Positions 1 to 9,493 of a stretch of DNA of 60,965 bases are shown piece by piece. The position numbers and the translations under genes are program-made. Location: contig JAHFRV010000014.1 of NCBI GenBank assembly GCA_023266095.1, positions 1 to 60,965 on the forward strand, given 5' to 3'. The first letter of the stretch is position 1. Every line of letters starts with the position of its first letter. The stretch is from Gammaproteobacteria bacterium. GTDB lineage: Bacteria; Pseudomonadota; Gammaproteobacteria; DRLM01. The notes beneath the pieces are model-generated. The model was not told where the DNA came from, made no database searches, and saw only the letters and a program-made list of their open reading frames with translations.

Positions 1-117
1 GGCGTACACAGCGGCCAGCCGGCGCGCAGCAAGGAACCGTTGAAGCGGAAGGCATCGCGGCCTAGGCGCAGGCTGCAACGCCGGCCGGCGCGGGTCAGGA
101 AATATTTCCAGCATGAG
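1..117 (-). pseudogene. possible coding remnant at left edge
   Basis: The reverse strand is open from the left edge to about position 117 with natural high-GC codon use (GCC, CGC, GGC, CTG, TTC) and a protein-like composition, including LRLGRDAFRFNGSLLRAGWP. The frame is preceded by an in-frame TAG near 137 with no ATG, GTG or TTG between, so no start is visible. It may be a truncated or frameshifted gene whose body lies outside the window. The family is not recognised. Confidence 0.25.
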
Positions 118-564
118 AAGATCCGCTATGCCGCATAGCCGATACTTATTCTCGCCGGGTTAATAACCAAGGCAATGTCTATGATTCGATATTGGAAGCA
201 CTACTTACCCGAGCGGTAGCAACATGCAACCAATTCAATTTAAGTGCGACTCATCAGTTTTGAGGTCACCATTCGAATTTTCAGATAAGTTGTAATCAGT
301 TGTGTAGACATCATCCCGTCGCGAACGGCATCACAGTTCGACAATAAATTTTTAGCTAAAGTAATATATATATAGTCAAATTGACACATGATTCTCTAGC
401 TGGCCTCCGTCTCAGGCGTTACAATGCCTCGCCCATCACACCAGGTCGGGCTGATACTTCATCACCGCCGGCGCAATGACTCGAGGATTCAGCTTTCGCC
501 ATTACGAACTGAGGCGGGTTAACACGGATAGAACCCATTTTTCAGATGGACGAAATTAATTACG
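118..564. other. AT-rich intergenic region
   Basis: About 450 bases hold no convincing gene. The base composition is clearly poorer in GC than the surroundings, with an AT run of alternating TA near 364-374 and an isolated TTGACA at 381-386. No matching -10 box was found at the right distance. No inverted repeat of note was seen. It may be the scar of a past insertion next to the broken frame at the left edge; this is inference. Confidence 0.4.
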
Positions 565-1368
565 ATGCCAAAACCGCATTTCAAATTGGGCCAGCGCGGC
601 ACACAATGGGCAATGGCTGCATTATGTGGGTTGACTTTGACCGCATGCGCCACCCGACAACCCACCGTATCCAGCCTTCCCGTCGTTGCCAGTCCGACGC
701 CTCCGCCGATGGTATCTTGCGAAGACCCGCAACGTGAGATCGCCCGCTTACAGCAGTTATTAGAGCTAATTGATTCGTTGATTTACAACAATGCAGCGGA
801 CAAAGAAGCTGCGATAAGCATGCTGCGCGCTCGTCAACAGAACCAAAATAAGCTACTGCGGGAAACTACCAGCCAAGCGGCGCGCGCCGAAGTGAAATTG
901 CGCCGTTTCGCCACTGAAACCGACGCCGCATCGCTGCTCGCCGAGGTGGAGGTGGCCATGGACCAGCTACGCGCCACGCCCGGTGCGGAACAGTTTAATA
1001 CACAGAAAATGCAAGCGCAGCGCATACTGGACAGCGCCTCCAACGCTTTCGTGCAAGGCGATTATGGCCTTAGTGTCGAACTCGCCACACAGGCCCGGCA
1101 ATTCATCGATATGTTAGCGGGTTTGCCTATGGGTTCCGGTGCGGATAGACGCATGACCTCCGAGGTACCTTTCACGGTTGCCATTAATGTGCGCATGAAA
1201 GTCGATGGTAACCTGCGCCGTCAACCCCGCCCCAATGCCGCCGTCCTCGGCGTGCTGCAAAAAGCGACACCGATTTTCGCCCGCGCGTATCAGGGTGAAT
1301 GGCTGTGGGTGCAAACTGAGAACGGCAATTCAGGGTGGGTGTTGAGCAGTCTAGTTGAAGCGCGTTAG
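565..1368 (+). CDS. SH3-domain lipoprotein
   Basis: This 267-residue protein has a short basic N-terminus, a hydrophobic stretch and a lipobox LTAC with the lipidated cysteine at residue 28, so it should be anchored in the outer or inner membrane facing the periplasm. The middle part (about 50-190) is charged and helical and may be coiled. The last 70 residues look like a bacterial SH3 domain (NVRMKVDGNLRRQPRPNAAV, then a GEWLWVQ strand and GWVLSSLV), a fold that binds peptidoglycan or peptides. No good Shine-Dalgarno precedes 565, but the lipobox position supports this start. The exact role is unknown. Confidence 0.8.
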   Translation: MPKPHFKLGQRGTQWAMAALCGLTLTACATRQPTVSSLPVVASPTPPPMVSCEDPQREIARLQQLLELIDSLIYNNAADKEAAISMLRARQQNQNKLLRETTSQAARAEVKLRRFATETDAASLLAEVEVAMDQLRATPGAEQFNTQKMQAQRILDSASNAFVQGDYGLSVELATQARQFIDMLAGLPMGSGADRRMTSEVPFTVAINVRMKVDGNLRRQPRPNAAVLGVLQKATPIFARAYQGEWLWVQTENGNSGWVLSSLVEAR

Positions 1369-1416
1369 GCTAAGAAACACAAGTGTTACCCGCATAAATC
1401 CCGAGCACTCTGCTTA

Positions 1417-3045
1417 TCACGTCGCGCTGTGAACACGGTTGCGGCCGGCACGTTTGGCAGCGTACAGTTCCTGGTCGGCGCGTGCGACCACCGCGTCAGC
1501 CGTTGCATCTCCGGGCCGGCTGTGCGCCACACCGATGCTGATGGTGACCCGGCCATCGAATTGATAAGTAGCGCTTTGTACCCGGTCGCGTATGCGCTCC
1601 GCCATTTCAAGCGCGGCCGTGTTGTTGGTCTCCGGTAAAACAATCACGAATTCTTCGCCGCCGTAACGCGCCGCATAATCCACGCTGCGTATCGATTTCG
1701 TAAGGATGGCCGCCACGTTCACTAATACTTGATCACCGGCAAGATGGCCGTGGGTATCATTAAGTGCTTTGAAATGGTCGATATCGAGCATCAGTACCGT
1801 GAAAACGCGTTGGTTACGTTTGAAGCGTTCGAATTGATCGGCCAAAATATCATCGAGTTTCTTGCGGTTGAACAAACCCGTAAGGCTATCGGTGATGGAC
1901 AGGGTTTCCAGCAACGCGTTTTGTTTTTGCAAGGCTCGGCTGGCCGCTTCGAACTCCTCATGGCTATGGCGCAGATCATCGGTCATCCGATTGAATACTC
2001 GAGTCAAGTGACCAATCTCATCGTCTTGCGCCACGGGGAGTTGTACGGTCAGATCACCGGCGGCGATGCGATCCGCGGCGGCGGTCAGGCGTTTCAGTGG
2101 TGTGACGATGGAACGCCCCATCCGCCAGGTGAAAAACCCCACTAGCAGGGAGATGCTGATCACCAATGTCACAAACAGATCGCGGAAAACCACCCACGCT
2201 TGGTAAACCTCGACGCGGTTCCTTTCCACCAACACGACAAACGCCAAGTCGCGCGGTATCTCCACGAGTCCCAGCACCGTATGCCCACCGAACCCGGTAA
2301 AGCTTCTCGGTTTACCTGCGTCTTCGCGCAGTTCCCGCAATAGTTGCGAATCTATCGGTGTCAAAGGGCTCGTGGTGTGGTAGGTGCTCAACAATGGTCT
2401 GCCCGCCTGATCCAAGATGACTACCTCACCCGGTATCGAGCTCGTGGTGTACTTGAGTAGCGGCTGCGCGGGGCGCAGATCGAGTACCGCCGCCAACACA
2501 CCCAGAATACGGTTATCCATCGACAACACCGGCACGGCGACGGTGAGGGTGGCAGTAGCGTATTTTTCATCCCAATGTGGCGGAACTATGACCAGCCCCT
2601 CGCTGGCGGCCACCGGCGGCCAGTTCTGCCGCATTACCGGAAGCGCGGGCGCGGAGGCACTGCTGGCAACTACCTGGCCAGCTGGATCCAACACTGTCAG
2701 CTCCAGAAAGGGATCCAATTTTTCCTGCACTGCTCTCAGATATTGGGTCAGTGTCTGAGCGTGTTCCGCCGCGCTGCCCGACCGCGGCGCAGCACGGTGG
2801 GATAGTCCATCGATCACCGCGTCGGAACCGGCCAGCGCGCGTACGCCTTGCACCCGCTCCACGATCCAGCGTGCCAGCTCGCGGCTGGCGTCGCTCGCCA
2901 GGGTACGCAATTGGTGGGTTACATTATCGGTAATCAAGGCGTCGTTTTGCCGAAACGAAAATAGACCTAGGCCCAGCGATGGAATCAGCGTGACCATGAT
3001 CGTGAAAATCAATATCCGGCTTTTAATACTCTTTAGCGAACTCAC
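1417..3045 (-). CDS. membrane diguanylate cyclase (sensor-HAMP-GGDEF)
   Basis: This enzyme makes cyclic di-GMP from two GTP. The order is: one N-terminal membrane helix (about 13-32), a periplasmic PDC/Cache-like sensor region, a second helix (about 285-308), a HAMP linker containing DEIGHLTRVFNRM, and a C-terminal GGDEF domain. The active-site motif is GGEEF near residue 464, and an RSVD inhibitory site stands the canonical distance upstream, so product feedback is expected. The GTP-binding segment DSLTGLFNRK is also intact. ATG at 3051 has AAGG directly abutting it; the GTG at 3045 is better spaced from GAAGGA and is preferred. The ligand is not known. Confidence 0.92.
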   Translation of the reverse strand: MSSLKSIKSRILIFTIMVTLIPSLGLGLFSFRQNDALITDNVTHQLRTLASDASRELARWIVERVQGVRALAGSDAVIDGLSHRAAPRSGSAAEHAQTLTQYLRAVQEKLDPFLELTVLDPAGQVVASSASAPALPVMRQNWPPVAASEGLVIVPPHWDEKYATATLTVAVPVLSMDNRILGVLAAVLDLRPAQPLLKYTTSSIPGEVVILDQAGRPLLSTYHTTSPLTPIDSQLLRELREDAGKPRSFTGFGGHTVLGLVEIPRDLAFVVLVERNRVEVYQAWVVFRDLFVTLVISISLLVGFFTWRMGRSIVTPLKRLTAAADRIAAGDLTVQLPVAQDDEIGHLTRVFNRMTDDLRHSHEEFEAASRALQKQNALLETLSITDSLTGLFNRKKLDDILADQFERFKRNQRVFTVLMLDIDHFKALNDTHGHLAGDQVLVNVAAILTKSIRSVDYAARYGGEEFVIVLPETNNTAALEMAERIRDRVQSATYQFDGRVTISIGVAHSRPGDATADAVVARADQELYAAKRAGRNRVHSAT

Positions 3046-3051
3046 AAACAT

Positions 3052-3397
3052 CCTTCAATCTGATCGGCGTTATTGAGCCAGGCAAGCTCTGATTTATTTG
3101 TCAAAGAAAACATAACGGACTGTTCATCTTAAGAATGAGCGCTGGTTGGCAAAACCTATGGCGCGACGATCAGTCCGCTGCCGATGTTACGGCATTGTTT
3201 CACTCAGGTAGACGATGCTACTGTCGCACAGCAGTCCGGGACGCATTACCTTTCCACTATTTTTACAGGGCCAGCACCTCGATACCCAAGGTAATCACAT
3301 CACTTCGCTTTAGCAGCTACTGCGGCTCGCGACGGGCACGCTGACGAGAGAAAATCTCCAACATTGCAAGACCGATCCTTTCGTTGATGTCCCCGCC
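3052..3397. other. intergenic region without clear gene
   Basis: The 346 bases upstream of the diguanylate cyclase contain only short open frames with poor codon use. One of these on the reverse strand would encode a 15-residue peptide beginning MLEIFSRQ near 3363 and is not called. No hairpin terminator with a T-run was found. It presumably carries the promoter of the diguanylate cyclase, but no consensus box stands out. Confidence 0.35.
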
Positions 3398-3751
3398 TTA
3401 AACCAATACTTGGCGTGTCGTGGTAAAAAAACGCTGGATCCGCCGCTCCAAGTCCGGATCGATCATTACAGTGGGCCGTCTGCCACGGGGACAAGCGAGC
3501 CGCGGCGTCGTTCCGAACAGACGGCAGATCAGCGGGCGTTCCGCATAAACTTGGCAACCCTGGCCGCCAAGGTGAGGACAGCTGAGTTCGGCCAGCGCCG
3601 TCTCATGTTCCGCGGCGCTCTTGACGGGAAGCCGAGACATTTCTTCGCTGGAAGTGGTCACTGGACCGCAACAGTCGTGGCAACCCGGGACACACTCGAA
3701 CGCTGGAATCCGCCGGCGAAAAAACTGGATCTTCTGATCGTTGCTGGCCAT
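3398..3751 (-). CDS. YkgJ-like cysteine cluster protein
   Basis: The 117-residue protein carries the cysteine pattern of the YkgJ/CxxCxxCC family, proposed to bind iron or zinc: C20, C24, C27 and C28 (CVPGCHDCC), then CPHLGGQGCQVYAERPLICR and a final cysteine at LACPRG. Members are small cytosolic metal-chelating proteins with no firmly established reaction. The gene stands alone between two non-coding stretches. A ribosome site is not obvious, and the start is the first ATG of the frame. Confidence 0.82.
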   Translation of the reverse strand: MASNDQKIQFFRRRIPAFECVPGCHDCCGPVTTSSEEMSRLPVKSAAEHETALAELSCPHLGGQGCQVYAERPLICRLFGTTPRLACPRGRRPTVMIDPDLERRIQRFFTTTRQVLV

Positions 3752-4106
3752 CAGTGATTTCTCTGAGGAGTAAGAACGCGACGATTCGCTAACCTAGGCG
3801 TCGGATGACAGCTCACCGGTTATTGCCTCCCGGTTAGGCCGGCCGATGGTGAAATCAGAGTCACGGTTTCGCCGACAGGCAAGATGAATGATGTATTATC
3901 AAATGCGTAGGCAGCGCATGTCGCAATTGCTTTTTGAAAGTATAACAGCTTTCATCGGCCACTCGCATAGACCCGAAACCTTGGATCTGCCGCCGCTGGT
4001 GGCGCCGGGAGAGTCCGCGTGGCTTGCTCTACCGTTTGTAAGCTTGGTTTAAGTTTATCCGGGTAGATTACAAGGCCAGTTCGAAGCGCAACTTAAGGAG
4101 TCTGTC
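3752..4106. other. intergenic region upstream of cytochrome b561
   Basis: There are no credible genes here. A small hairpin GAAAG-TATAACAG-CTTTC lies near 3936-3953. The end of the region carries a strong Shine-Dalgarno AAGGAG (4094-4099) for the next gene. AT-rich stretches at 3885-3960 and 4040-4075 could hold promoters, but no well-spaced -35/-10 pair is evident. Confidence 0.35.
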
Positions 4107-4691
4107 ATGAAGCAAGCTAAGTGGGATTTGCCAACCCGTTACCTGCACATAGGCCTGGCCGCGACGGTGACTTTACAATTGACGATCAGTCTGCTCATGG
4201 AAGCACCCGATGAAGAGTCGGCCAGCGCGCTGGCCCGCGCCGCCTTTGAAGCCCATGAGGTGGTGGGCATCACGGCTTTGTTAATCGTCCTCGCCCATTG
4301 GCTGTGGACTTTGCGCAATCGCGCCGAGCATGGTTTGGCGCGGCTATTCCCCTGGCGCGGCGCGGCCTGGGCCGAGGTCAAGTCGGACCTGCGCGGGCTG
4401 CTGCACCGCCAACTTCCGCAAGGCGGTCCGCGCGGCGGTCTGCCGGGTTTGATCCACGGCCTCGGTTTACTGGCGGTGACCGGCATGGTAGCGACCGGCG
4501 GCCTGCTGTTTATTCTGTTTCCGGAAAGCGGCGAACCGGATGCCACCGTGGAATTTATCGCCGGCATACACGAATTCATCGCCACCTTGGTTTGGATCTA
4601 CTGGGGCAGCCATATCGCCCTGGGTATATCGCACAGCCTGGCGGGACATCGCACGATGCAGGACATGTTCAATCTGAAAAGCAATTCTTAG
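4107..4691 (+). CDS. cytochrome b561 family protein
   Basis: A 194-residue membrane protein with four hydrophobic helices (about 14-30, 48-64, 115-138, 155-175) fits the bacterial di-haem cytochrome b561 family. Candidate haem-ligand histidines are H14 (TRYLHIG), the one in EAHEVVGI, the one in GLIHGLG and that in WGSHIALG. These proteins pass electrons between quinol and other acceptors in the inner membrane. AAGGAG precedes the ATG by 7 bases. The redox partner is unknown. Confidence 0.85.
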   Translation: MKQAKWDLPTRYLHIGLAATVTLQLTISLLMEAPDEESASALARAAFEAHEVVGITALLIVLAHWLWTLRNRAEHGLARLFPWRGAAWAEVKSDLRGLLHRQLPQGGPRGGLPGLIHGLGLLAVTGMVATGGLLFILFPESGEPDATVEFIAGIHEFIATLVWIYWGSHIALGISHSLAGHRTMQDMFNLKSNS

Positions 4692-4867
4692 CCTGGCGAG
4701 TACCAACCATCGTAGAGTTCCTTTTGGTGGAAAAAAGACAGCGTGATCACACCCCGACAGGGAGAGCTGTCGAAAAAAAACGGCGATTCATTCCCGCTTC
4801 TAACCGTCCTTCGCTTTGCCTCATTCCCATCGGTGCAAAAGCGGAACCAAAAGCGCGGAGGTATATT

Positions 4868-6118
4868 ATGCCGGGTTTAAGTCATAACCCGGCCAGTTTA
4901 CCGACGCCTCACAATTCCGATCCTTTTCTGCACCGGCCATTGACTCACCGCAGTCTTGACGAACACGCGGCGCAAGGCGTAGCTTGCTGCCGAATACGAG
5001 AAGAAATCTTTTCTTTCACCCGCCAGGGAAATCTACCGTTGCAGTTGACTCATCGTATAGAAATGATCGCCGGGATGACCGTGCTCGGCCTGCTGGTGAT
5101 CGGCAGCATACTGGTACTGCGCCCGTTCATCGCTTCGCTGTTGTGGGCGGCGATTCTGGCCTATGCCACCTGGCCGGTTTATGAATGGCTGCACACCAAA
5201 TTTAACGGCCGCTCCGTCCCCGCCGCCGCCACCATGACGGTCTTGCTGCTGCTCGCCATCGTCGCCCCATTCGCCCTCATGGCCGTGAGTCTGGCCGACA
5301 GCGCCGCGAGCATGGTGCGCACACTGCGCGAAGTCATCGAACAACCGCCGCCGGCGTTGCCGTATTGGGTCGAGTCGTTGCCGGTGATCGGAAGTTACAT
5401 CAAAACGTGGTGGCTGACGACGATGCGCGAAGACGAAGGCGCCATCCTGTTGCAGCTCAAACAGTTTATGACCGAACTGCCGATCAAGGACATGGCAATA
5501 CAAGCGGGCGGCGCGCTGGTGCATGGCGTGGTGCTCATCGCCTTCAGCGTCGTCATCTGTTTTTTCTTTTATCGTGACGGCCCGGCCATTACCGCGCGGG
5601 TCCGCGCCGTCATGGAACGCCTGGCGGGACAGCGCGCCAAGGGCTTGCTCGAAGTCACTGCCGGCACCGTGTCGCGGGTGGTCAACGGCATACTCGGCAC
5701 GGCGCTCGCGCAATCCGTTCTCGCCCTGATCGGCTTCTGGATCGCCGGCGTCCCTGGCGCCGTACTGCTCGGCCTGCTGACTTTCTTCCTGTCGATCATT
5801 CCGGTCGGGCCGCCGCTGGTGTGGGTACCGGCGTCGCTGTGGCTGTTTTCCCAAGGCGAAACCGGCTGGGCGATTTTCCTCTTTATCTACGGCCTGGTGG
5901 TAATCAGCGGCGTCGACAATATCGTCAAGCCCTACCTGATCAGCCGCGGCGGCACCCTGCCGTTGCTGCTGGTATTCATGGGTGTACTCGGCGGTGTGCT
6001 GGCCTTCGGCTTCATCGGCGTCTTCATCGGCCCGGTGATTCTCGCCGTCGCATACACCCTGCTCTCGGAATGGATTAAACCGGCATTGAAGGCAGAGGAG
6101 CCGATGAGAGAAACCTAA
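4868..6118 (+). CDS. AI-2E family transporter (YdiK/PerM-like)
   Basis: This is a multi-pass inner-membrane permease of the AI-2E/UPF0118 superfamily. The conserved core starts at LTHRIEMIAGMTVLGLLVIG and includes SIIPVGPPLVWVPASLWL and the C-terminal VDNIVKPYLISRGGTLPLLL block typical of the family. The ATG at 4868 is preceded by GGAGG at 4857-4861, giving 416 residues with a roughly 60-residue hydrophilic extension. A TTG at 5045 would give the usual family length but has a poor ribosome site. The open frame continues further upstream but overlaps the b561 gene. The substrate is unknown. Confidence 0.85.
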   Translation: MPGLSHNPASLPTPHNSDPFLHRPLTHRSLDEHAAQGVACCRIREEIFSFTRQGNLPLQLTHRIEMIAGMTVLGLLVIGSILVLRPFIASLLWAAILAYATWPVYEWLHTKFNGRSVPAAATMTVLLLLAIVAPFALMAVSLADSAASMVRTLREVIEQPPPALPYWVESLPVIGSYIKTWWLTTMREDEGAILLQLKQFMTELPIKDMAIQAGGALVHGVVLIAFSVVICFFFYRDGPAITARVRAVMERLAGQRAKGLLEVTAGTVSRVVNGILGTALAQSVLALIGFWIAGVPGAVLLGLLTFFLSIIPVGPPLVWVPASLWLFSQGETGWAIFLFIYGLVVISGVDNIVKPYLISRGGTLPLLLVFMGVLGGVLAFGFIGVFIGPVILAVAYTLLSEWIKPALKAEEPMRET

Positions 6119-6175
6119 GCATAACCATGCCCCTGGGATTCATCGACGGCCCGGCTTATATAATCGGAGGTATCC

Positions 6176-6910
6176 ATGCGATACGAATTATTCTACTGGC
6201 CCTCCATACAAGGCCGCGGCGAATTCATCCGGCTCGCGCTCGAAGAGGCCGGCGCCGATTACCTGGACGTCGCGCGCGAGCGAGGACGCGGGCGGGGCGT
6301 TGCCGCGATGATGCAGCTACTGCGAGGATCGACACTCGCACGCCCGCCGTTCGCGCCGCCGTTCCTCAAGGCCGGCCAACTGCTCATCGCGCAGACCGCG
6401 AACATCCTCCAGCATCTCGGCCCGCGCCTGCGGTTGACGCCTCAGGCGGAAGCAAGCCGGCTGTGGGCGCATCAGTTGCAGCTCACCGTGGAGGATCTGA
6501 TCGTGGAGGTGCACGCCACCCATCACCCGCTGTCGAGCGATCTTTATTATTACGAGCAGAAGGCCGCGGCGCGCCGCCGCGCGCGCTACTTCACCGGGCA
6601 ACGCGCGCCGCAGTTTCTTCACTATTTCGAAGGCATGCTGACGGGTAATCAAACGGGCGTGGCTTACATGCTGGGACGCCGCCTGTCTTACATCGACTTG
6701 TCGATGTTCCAGATCGTCGAAGGCCTGCGTTACGCCTTTCCGAAAATGATGGCGCGCCTGGAGCCGGAGGTGCCCGCACTGATCGAACTGCACGCACGCA
6801 TCGCACAGCGGCCGAATATCGCGGCCTATCTCGCCTCGCCGCGGCGCATTCCGTTCAATGAGGACGACATCTTCCGGCACTATCCCGAGCTGGAGAAAGG
6901 GCGGAGTTAA
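6176..6910 (+). CDS. glutathione S-transferase family protein
   Basis: The 244-residue cytosolic protein begins like GST N-terminal thioredoxin-fold domains (MRYELFYWPSIQGRGEFIRL, with a candidate catalytic Tyr7 near the N-terminus). After an IAQTANILQHLG segment it continues into an all-helical C-terminal domain with RLSYIDLSMFQIVEGL, equivalent to the family's N-capping motif region. GGAGG lies 6 bases before the ATG. It converges with the LysM lipoprotein gene, and the two stop codons overlap by 4 bp (6907-6910). The substrate is not predictable. Confidence 0.85.
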   Translation: MRYELFYWPSIQGRGEFIRLALEEAGADYLDVARERGRGRGVAAMMQLLRGSTLARPPFAPPFLKAGQLLIAQTANILQHLGPRLRLTPQAEASRLWAHQLQLTVEDLIVEVHATHHPLSSDLYYYEQKAAARRRARYFTGQRAPQFLHYFEGMLTGNQTGVAYMLGRRLSYIDLSMFQIVEGLRYAFPKMMARLEPEVPALIELHARIAQRPNIAAYLASPRRIPFNEDDIFRHYPELEKGRS

Positions 6911-7884
6911 CGCGTATCCCGCAAATAGAGCTGGTCTGTTTGCTCCGCCACCTTCGCCGACCATTTTTCGCGCTGGACGGCATGCCGTACCGCGCGTGAA
7001 ATTGCTTCCTCACTGGGTCGAATGTCGATCTTCAGAACTTGGCCGGCCCGCAATAAATCGGCGTCGGCAATTTGCGCGTGGTTGGTGCTATAGATAAGCG
7101 GCCACCAGCGTGGATTACCGTATACGTCGGGCTTGGCCGCGATACTCCATAAGGTATCGCCGTGCATTACGCGGTATTCCTTGGTGACGGGAGTCGAGGG
7201 CGGGATCGCGACGGGGGGGGTGCGCAGCGCGGCCAGTAGCGCGGTAAAACGGTCGAAGGCGGCTTTACCTTGCTGGTTTTCATGGTTCGCGACGGCGTCG
7301 GCCAAGACGCGCCGCTGTTCATCATTCATCGATGCTTCAGCCCGTCTCGCCTCATCCAACAGCGGAGTGGCCTGTTCCAGCCACGAGCGGTTTTCTTGCT
7401 GTTCCTGCTGGCGTGATTCACGGGCGCGGCGCAAATCCTCCAAAGCTTGCTTCTTGGCGTGGGCCGCGGCGTTCACCGTTGCGTTTTCATCGCCGGCAGC
7501 CGCCGCCGCTTCCGCCCGAGTCAGCCAGTCGCGGGCTTCCTGTGATAAAGCTTTTTCCTGATCGGCCTCGGCCAACACTTGCTTGGCTTGGCTGATGGCC
7601 AGCGCCATATTGCGCGAGACGATGGCCTCGTGCCGGGCGGTCAGCGCATTGCCACGGGCACTCTTGTACTCGCGCGACGACAACCTTTTTTCGGCGCGCA
7701 GCAGGCGCTGTTCGGCTTCGCCATACCGTGTGGGTGCATAGGCGCCGGCATCCGCTTCCCGCGCCGCCTGCAAGGCCTGACGGGCATCACTCATTTCCTG
7801 CAAGGGCGCGCTGGCGCAGCCGGAAAGAACAGCCAGCATCAGCAGAGGGAGTATCCACAGGTAGGAACGCAGCTTCATCATCAC
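6907..7884 (-). CDS. LysM-domain lipoprotein with DUF4398-like region
   Basis: The protein has 325 residues. A signal with lipobox VLSGC places the lipidated cysteine at residue 23. Residues about 28-130 form an Ala/Glu-rich helical region like DUF4398 (ARQALQAAREADAGAYAPT). A further coiled stretch follows, then a LysM peptidoglycan-binding module (about 235-290: YRVMHGDTLWSIAAKPDVYG, then PRWWPLIYSTNHAQI). It probably attaches the envelope to murein. The gene converges on the GST gene. Confidence 0.85.
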   Translation of the reverse strand: MMMKLRSYLWILPLLMLAVLSGCASAPLQEMSDARQALQAAREADAGAYAPTRYGEAEQRLLRAEKRLSSREYKSARGNALTARHEAIVSRNMALAISQAKQVLAEADQEKALSQEARDWLTRAEAAAAAGDENATVNAAAHAKKQALEDLRRARESRQQEQQENRSWLEQATPLLDEARRAEASMNDEQRRVLADAVANHENQQGKAAFDRFTALLAALRTPPVAIPPSTPVTKEYRVMHGDTLWSIAAKPDVYGNPRWWPLIYSTNHAQIADADLLRAGQVLKIDIRPSEEAISRAVRHAVQREKWSAKVAEQTDQLYLRDTR

Positions 7885-8004
7885 TTCACATCTGCCATCC
7901 GGAGAAAGTCATAGCTTTGTTGCGCGGAAAACTTACTGTAGTTCAACAATATTTTCCGTGAAGCTAACAAGCGCCCCCTGGGCTGTCAAGGCGACAGCCT
8001 ATAG

Positions 8005-8634
<630 letters not shown>

Positions 8635-8756
8635 AACGCGTTGCGCAGCCAGCAGAATCGCGCAATCTCACCTCATTTTCGTTCGACCGATATTTTTTGG
8701 CGGCCTCGGCGGTGAATCATTCAGGGCACAAACGCGAAGTCCCATCCACGGCGAAC

Positions 8757-9482
8757 TCAAGTCGGCGGCGCATCCAGCACGGATTTGACGAAGGGCACGG
8801 TGAGTTTGCGCTGCGCCGCCAGGCTGGCGTGATCCAACAGTTCCAACAGCTCGAAGAGCGCATTCATCTCGCGGCGGCAACGGCGCAGTAGAAAAACCGC
8901 TACTTCGACCGGCATCTCCATACCGCGTTGGCGAGCCTGCAGGCGCAGCGCTTCGGCCTTATCCTCGTCACTCAATTCGTGGAGTTGCAACACCAGGCCC
9001 CAGGCCAGCCGCGAACGCAGATCGGGCAGATTCAGCGCCAGCGTAGCGGGATTACCGCGCGCCGCCATCAGCAAACGACCGCCCGTTTCGCGCACCCGGT
9101 TGTATAAATGAAACAGCGCAGTCTCCCAAGCGGCGTCACCGGCGATGTGATCGAGGTCGTCCAGCACCACCCACGGCAATTGTTCCAAACCGTCCAGCAT
9201 CGCCGGCGTGAAGTGCGCCGCCTCGGCGAAGGGCAGATAGGCCACCGGCGCGCCGCGCGCGGCAATGTCATGACAGGCGGCTTGCAGCAAATGGGTCTTG
9301 CCGGTGCCCGCGCCACCCCAGAGATACAGGCATGGCTCGTCGTCATCGCTGATCGCTTGTCGCACCAGCACCAGCGCCTCGCGGTTGGGACCGGGATGAT
9401 AATTGGCGAAGGCCGCCCCGGCCCGCAAACGCACACCGAGCGGTAATTGCGCGAACAAATTGGAATTACCGGGACGAGACAT
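8757..9482 (-). CDS. hda: DnaA regulatory inactivator Hda
   Basis: Hda is a DnaA-like AAA+ protein that, with the beta clamp, promotes hydrolysis of DnaA-bound ATP after initiation. The N-terminal segment NLFAQLPLGVRL agrees with the clamp-binding motif region. Walker A is WGGAGTGKT, Walker B is VVLDDLDHIAGD, and the arginine-finger and sensor 2 regions follow. At 241 residues it has the normal length and lacks the DnaA DNA-binding domain. It lies just downstream of perM on the same strand (11 bases). Confidence 0.93.
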   Translation of the reverse strand: MSRPGNSNLFAQLPLGVRLRAGAAFANYHPGPNREALVLVRQAISDDDEPCLYLWGGAGTGKTHLLQAACHDIAARGAPVAYLPFAEAAHFTPAMLDGLEQLPWVVLDDLDHIAGDAAWETALFHLYNRVRETGGRLLMAARGNPATLALNLPDLRSRLAWGLVLQLHELSDEDKAEALRLQARQRGMEMPVEVAVFLLRRCRREMNALFELLELLDHASLAAQRKLTVPFVKSVLDAPPT

Positions 9483-9493
9483 CGGCGCTCAGT

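Noticed and set aside
3135-3344. Short forward frame in the gap after the diguanylate cyclase
   Set aside because: No ribosome site and unnatural composition.
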